Source: Thermobaculum terrenum ATCC BAA-798 | GTDB taxonomy: Bacteria; Chloroflexota; Chloroflexia; Thermobaculales; Thermobaculaceae | DNA length: 64,000 nucleotides | Assembly (NCBI RefSeq): GCF_000025005.1 | Contig: NC_013526.1 | Coordinates: forward strand, 62,001-126,000 | Direction: 5' to 3' | In this document: one piece after another, positions 60,943 through 64,000 of the stretch | Numbering within the stretch: the stretch's first letter is position 1 | Layout: every line of letters starts with the position of its first letter | Translations under genes and position numbers: made by a program | The notes under the pieces: generated by a model | The model's input: only the letters and a program-made list of their open reading frames with translations | Told to the model about the DNA's origin: nothing | Database searches by the model: none

Positions 60943-62349
60943 ATGCCAAGAGGAGGCAAGATCAACAGGAGAGAATTTCTCAGGGCCTCGGCACTAGCTG
61001 CGGCTGGTATAACGCTGGCGGCATGTGGTGCCAACCAGGCCACGCCCACGACGGCGCCTGGAGGGGGAGCCAGTCCATCCCCCACGGGTGGTGGAGCTAG
61101 TCCCTCGCCGACTGCCGGTACTGCTGGAGGTGGGTCCACATCTGGGGAGGCAGTGCGTCTGAGGTTTATGACCTGGCTAGATGCTTCTGGGAAAGCCCTG
61201 ATGGACCAGGCGATCAAGGAGTTTGAGCAGCAGCATCCCAACATACAGATCACGCAGGAGACCGTTGCGGGGACCGGAGCGGCCACGTATCCGGATGTAC
61301 TCAAGACAGGTATGGCTGGGGGTAACCCTCCCGACCTGTTCTTCATGTGGGGTGGTTCCCTGGCGGCGCCTTTTATAGACGCCAACCAGGTGATAAGGAT
61401 GGAGCAGTACTACAAGCGATACGGGTGGGACAAGGTGCTCATACCACACGCTGTACAGGCGATCAAGAGAAAGGGCGCATTGTATGGTGTTCCCATTCAC
61501 TATCAGGGCATGGGTTTTTGGTACCGCAAGGATATATTCCAGAAGTATGGGCTGCAGCCTCCCAAGACCTATCAGGAGTTGGAGCAGATATGCCAGAAGC
61601 TGAAGGAGCACAACATAGCGGCTTTGTCGATGGGAGGCAAGTACGGTTGGAACGTCATGAGGCTGTTGGACTATTTTATTGAGATGGAGGCTGGGCCCGA
61701 GAAGCACGACAAGCTGAACAGGCTTGAAGCCAGCTGGGATGACCCGGCGGTAGTCAACGCGTACAAGCTGCTCAACAAGTGGGCCAGTAATGGCTGGATA
61801 CCGGAGGGGTTCATGGCTGTGACGCCCGATGATGCGCGCATACCTTGGTTCCAGGGCAAGGCAGCCATGGTGTTCGAGGGTGGCTGGATCATTCCCGTGA
61901 TCAAGCAGCAAGGACAGGACATAACCAAGTACGGGTATATAGTGCCACCAACGGGGCACAAGCCTGAGAGGATATCCGCATTTCCTGAGCAGATAATGAT
62001 AGCCAAAGCTTCGAAGCATCCGGATGAGGCGGCAGAGTTCATCAACTGGTTCATACAGCCCTCTATACAGGAGAAGTACTACGATATATCGGGCTCTACC
62101 GCCACGGCCAACGTCAAGCTGGATCCCAAGAAGTACCCATTGGTCAACGAGTGGAACCAGGTGGTAGCGACCCACGAGGCGTATCCACCCACCGACCAGG
62201 CTTTCTACAAGGAGCTGATGGATAGCTACTTCCGGGTGCAGGATGCGATCATAGATGGCAGGATGACTCCCGAGCAGGGGGCCAAGGAGATGCAGAAGGC
62301 TGCGGAGGAATGGAAGGCGCGGAACCCTGGCAAATGCGGCATGTGTTAG
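60943..62349 (+). CDS. Extracellular sugar-binding lipoprotein (family 1 SBP)
   Basis: 468 residues. Tat-type signal (NRREFLRASALAAAG) merges with a lipobox ending LAAC, followed by a long Gly/Ser/Thr/Pro linker (residues 40-70) that tethers the domain outside the membrane. SBP core: LRFMTWLDASGKALMDQAIKEFEQQHPNIQI, GNPPDLFFMWGG, FQGKAAMVFEGGWIIP. GGAGGA is 5-6 bases before the ATG. Provides specificity for the two permeases after it. Confidence 0.9.
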   Translation: MPRGGKINRREFLRASALAAAGITLAACGANQATPTTAPGGGASPSPTGGGASPSPTAGTAGGGSTSGEAVRLRFMTWLDASGKALMDQAIKEFEQQHPNIQITQETVAGTGAATYPDVLKTGMAGGNPPDLFFMWGGSLAAPFIDANQVIRMEQYYKRYGWDKVLIPHAVQAIKRKGALYGVPIHYQGMGFWYRKDIFQKYGLQPPKTYQELEQICQKLKEHNIAALSMGGKYGWNVMRLLDYFIEMEAGPEKHDKLNRLEASWDDPAVVNAYKLLNKWASNGWIPEGFMAVTPDDARIPWFQGKAAMVFEGGWIIPVIKQQGQDITKYGYIVPPTGHKPERISAFPEQIMIAKASKHPDEAAEFINWFIQPSIQEKYYDISGSTATANVKLDPKKYPLVNEWNQVVATHEAYPPTDQAFYKELMDSYFRVQDAIIDGRMTPEQGAKEMQKAAEEWKARNPGKCGMC

Positions 62350-62409
62350 CTTGGCCTGGGGGCAGCATACACCTGCCCCCAGGCATGTGCATGTTACGGA
62401 GGGAGTTAG

Positions 62410-63369
62410 ATGGACTTGCTTGAGGTTTCCAAGGGAGTAGGGGAGAGGCTGGCGGAGCGTGAGGTCTCCAGGGCTTCGTACATGTCCCGTTTTCTCCGTA
62501 AGAGGGTGAGCGTGACGCCTTACCTTTTCCTGCTGCCGGCGCTGGTCATATATCTGACATTCCTGGTGTACCCTGCGATCTACTCGTTGTATCTGAGTCT
62601 GACCGAGTGGGATGGTCTGTCTCCCCAGAAGAAGTTCGTAGGCTTGCAGAACTACATCAGTCTTTGGGGGGATCCCGTCTTCAGGTTAGCTCTCAGGAAC
62701 AACGTCATATGGACGGTGGTCACGCTGCTGGTGCCCACGATCGGAGGGTTAGCTTTGGCGGTAGCGCTCAACCAACCTCTGAGAGGGCGCAACCTATTTC
62801 GGGCGGTGTTCTACGCTCCCGGGGTGCTGCCGTTGGTGGCTGTGGCCTCCATCTGGGGATGGATCTACAATCCCAACTTTGGCTTCATCAACGAGATGCT
62901 GAGGCACATAGGTTTGGGCAGTCTGGCGCATGGTTGGCTGGCGGACTACGACACGGCGCTGCCTGCGACGTTGGTGACGGCGATCTGGCAGGGGATTGGG
63001 TTGCCGATGATGTTCTACCTGGCAGGGCTGCAGGTGATACCCCAGGAGCAGTACGAGGCGGCGGCGATAGATGGTGCCAATGCCTGGCAGAGGTTTTGGC
63101 ACATCACGTTGCCTTGGCTTAGTCAGACGCACGTGATAGTGATCACGCTGGCTGTGATCTCGTCCTTCAGGGTGTTTGACTTGATCTATGCCATGACGTA
63201 TGGGGGACCTGGGCAGACGACGCAGGTGTTGGCGACGTGGATGTATTTCAACACGTTTCAGTATTACCATGCCGGGTATGGTTCGGCGATAGCATGGGTG
63301 ATAGCGGCCATATCGTTGCTGGTGACCATACCTTACATACGGCTGATGGCCAGATCTCAGCAGGAGTAG
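62410..63369 (+). CDS. CUT1 sugar ABC transporter permease (MalF-like)
   Basis: 319 residues with a basic cytoplasmic N-terminus and six membrane segments ([19 protein letters not shown]...). EAA loop [31 protein letters not shown] precedes the ATG. Partner of the binding protein upstream and the partial permease downstream. Confidence 0.9.
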   Translation: MDLLEVSKGVGERLAEREVSRASYMSRFLRKRVSVTPYLFLLPALVIYLTFLVYPAIYSLYLSLTEWDGLSPQKKFVGLQNYISLWGDPVFRLALRNNVIWTVVTLLVPTIGGLALAVALNQPLRGRNLFRAVFYAPGVLPLVAVASIWGWIYNPNFGFINEMLRHIGLGSLAHGWLADYDTALPATLVTAIWQGIGLPMMFYLAGLQVIPQEQYEAAAIDGANAWQRFWHITLPWLSQTHVIVITLAVISSFRVFDLIYAMTYGGPGQTTQVLATWMYFNTFQYYHAGYGSAIAWVIAAISLLVTIPYIRLMARSQQE

Positions 63370-63373
63370 TGTG

Positions 63374-64000
63374 ATGGCGGTGGAAGTGAGCTTGTCGAGG
63401 AGACCACTGGGTTTAGGTAGGGTGTTGTTGTACTTGGTGCTTGGGTTGCTTGGGGTGGTATGGTTGTCGCCGTTTGTGATAGTGGTGATAACGGCGTTCA
63501 GGTCGGAGGCTGATTTTTTCAACTACGGGGTGTTTTCGATACCGCACTCATTTGAGTGGCGCAACCTTTTGGACGCCTGGGAGATAGGCAACTTTCAGGT
63601 ATATTACCGCAACAGCTTGATAGTATCCTTTCTGAAGGTGCCGTTGGGGATACTGATAGCGTCGTTGGCGGCGTATCCGCTGGCGAAGATGAGGTTTCCG
63701 CTGGACAACAGCATATTTCTATTGTTTCTGATAGGGTTGGCCGTGCCGATACATGTGACGCTGTTGCCCGTGTTCATCTTGATCAGGCATCTGGGGTTGT
63801 CCAACACGCTGTGGTCGTTGTTTCCGCCGTACATAGCTTTTGGGTTGCCGTTGCAGATCTTCGTGATGCGGGGTTTCTTCAAGATGATACCTACGGAGCT
63901 GCTGGAGGCAGCCCGATTGGATGGGGCGACGGAGCTGAGGAACTTCTGGTTGATCATGATGCCGTTGGCCAAGCCGGCGTTGGCCACGCTGTTCATCATA
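63374..64000 (+). CDS. CUT1 sugar ABC transporter permease (MalG-like), partial
   Basis: Reads from ATG 63374 (4 bases after the previous stop) to the window edge, about 209 codons. It contains the typical start VWLSPFVIVVITAFRSEADFF, a membrane stretch YYRNSLIVSFLKVPLGILIASLAAYPLAKMRF and the EAA loop LLEAARLDGATELRNFWLIMMPLAKPALATL, so about three quarters of a MalG-like permease is present. The C-terminal helices lie outside the window. Confidence 0.9.
   Translation, partial: MAVEVSLSRRPLGLGRVLLYLVLGLLGVVWLSPFVIVVITAFRSEADFFNYGVFSIPHSFEWRNLLDAWEIGNFQVYYRNSLIVSFLKVPLGILIASLAAYPLAKMRFPLDNSIFLLFLIGLAVPIHVTLLPVFILIRHLGLSNTLWSLFPPYIAFGLPLQIFVMRGFFKMIPTELLEAARLDGATELRNFWLIMMPLAKPALATLFII

Noticed and set aside
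1-64000. tRNA, rRNA or complete insertion sequence
   Set aside because: No cloverleaf, rRNA-like stretch or transposase frame was recognised.

Overview
The window reads as part of a high-GC bacterial chromosome. It has strong GGAGG-type ribosome sites, frequent TTG and GTG starts, twin-arginine lipoproteins, several CUT1 sugar ABC transporters with attached glycosidases, a Cmr-type (III-B) CRISPR interference operon, and probable F420-dependent oxidoreductases. This mix suggests a thermophilic Chloroflexota-like organism (Thermobaculum/Thermomicrobia type). That placement is inference from gene content; no rRNA or tRNA gene was seen.

Layout. 1-6022: end of an unknown gene, a secreted DUF5666-type protein, a small membrane protein, an intradiol dioxygenase, an NnrS-like membrane protein, a RidA protein, an AraC regulator and a PhyH dioxygenase. 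6050-15704 (minus strand): a complete cmr1-cas10-cmr3-cmr4-cmr5-cmr6 operon led by two CARF-HEPN (Csx1/Csx2-like) genes and driven by a good sigma70-type promoter. No array, cas6, cas1 or cas2 is present, and Cas10 lacks the HD nuclease domain. 15826-18960: a GDPD, a GHL10 hydrolase and an unknown protein. 19188-29781: a sugar regulon (IlvD/Edd dehydratase, GH4, GH30-like glycosidase, ABC transporter, GntR regulator, class III aminotransferase, SDR) whose three promoters each carry the perfect palindrome TTGTATACAA. 29975-41818: a GH95 remnant, an AraC regulator, an MFS transporter and a run of oxidoreductases (Zn-ADH, DDN-like, three aldo/keto reductases, luciferase-like, beta-hydroxyacid dehydrogenase) with a creatininase, a cupin and a broken CocE/NonD hydrolase. 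42491-45654 (minus): three DUF1326 proteins, a DUF2182 membrane protein and an NrtS-like protein, next to a divergent AraC gene broken by a nonsense codon. 47193-55835 (minus): an Lpl-type ABC operon with a frameshifted binding protein, a six-hairpin-type glycosidase, an ADP-ribosylglycohydrolase-family protein and an unusual AraC regulator. 55862-57373: a GNAT and a secreted RTX-like protein. 57507-64000: a FadR-type GntR, a Gfo/Idh/MocA oxidoreductase, a DUF5060/DUF4038-type glycosidase and a third CUT1 transporter, cut off by the window end.

The main themes are glycan scavenging with local regulators, an interference-only type III-B system that probably signals through cyclic oligoadenylate, and marked gene decay: five broken or remnant genes lie between 29975 and 52299, four of them carbohydrate-related or regulatory. 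The least understood unit is the DUF1326/DUF2182/NrtS-like cluster.
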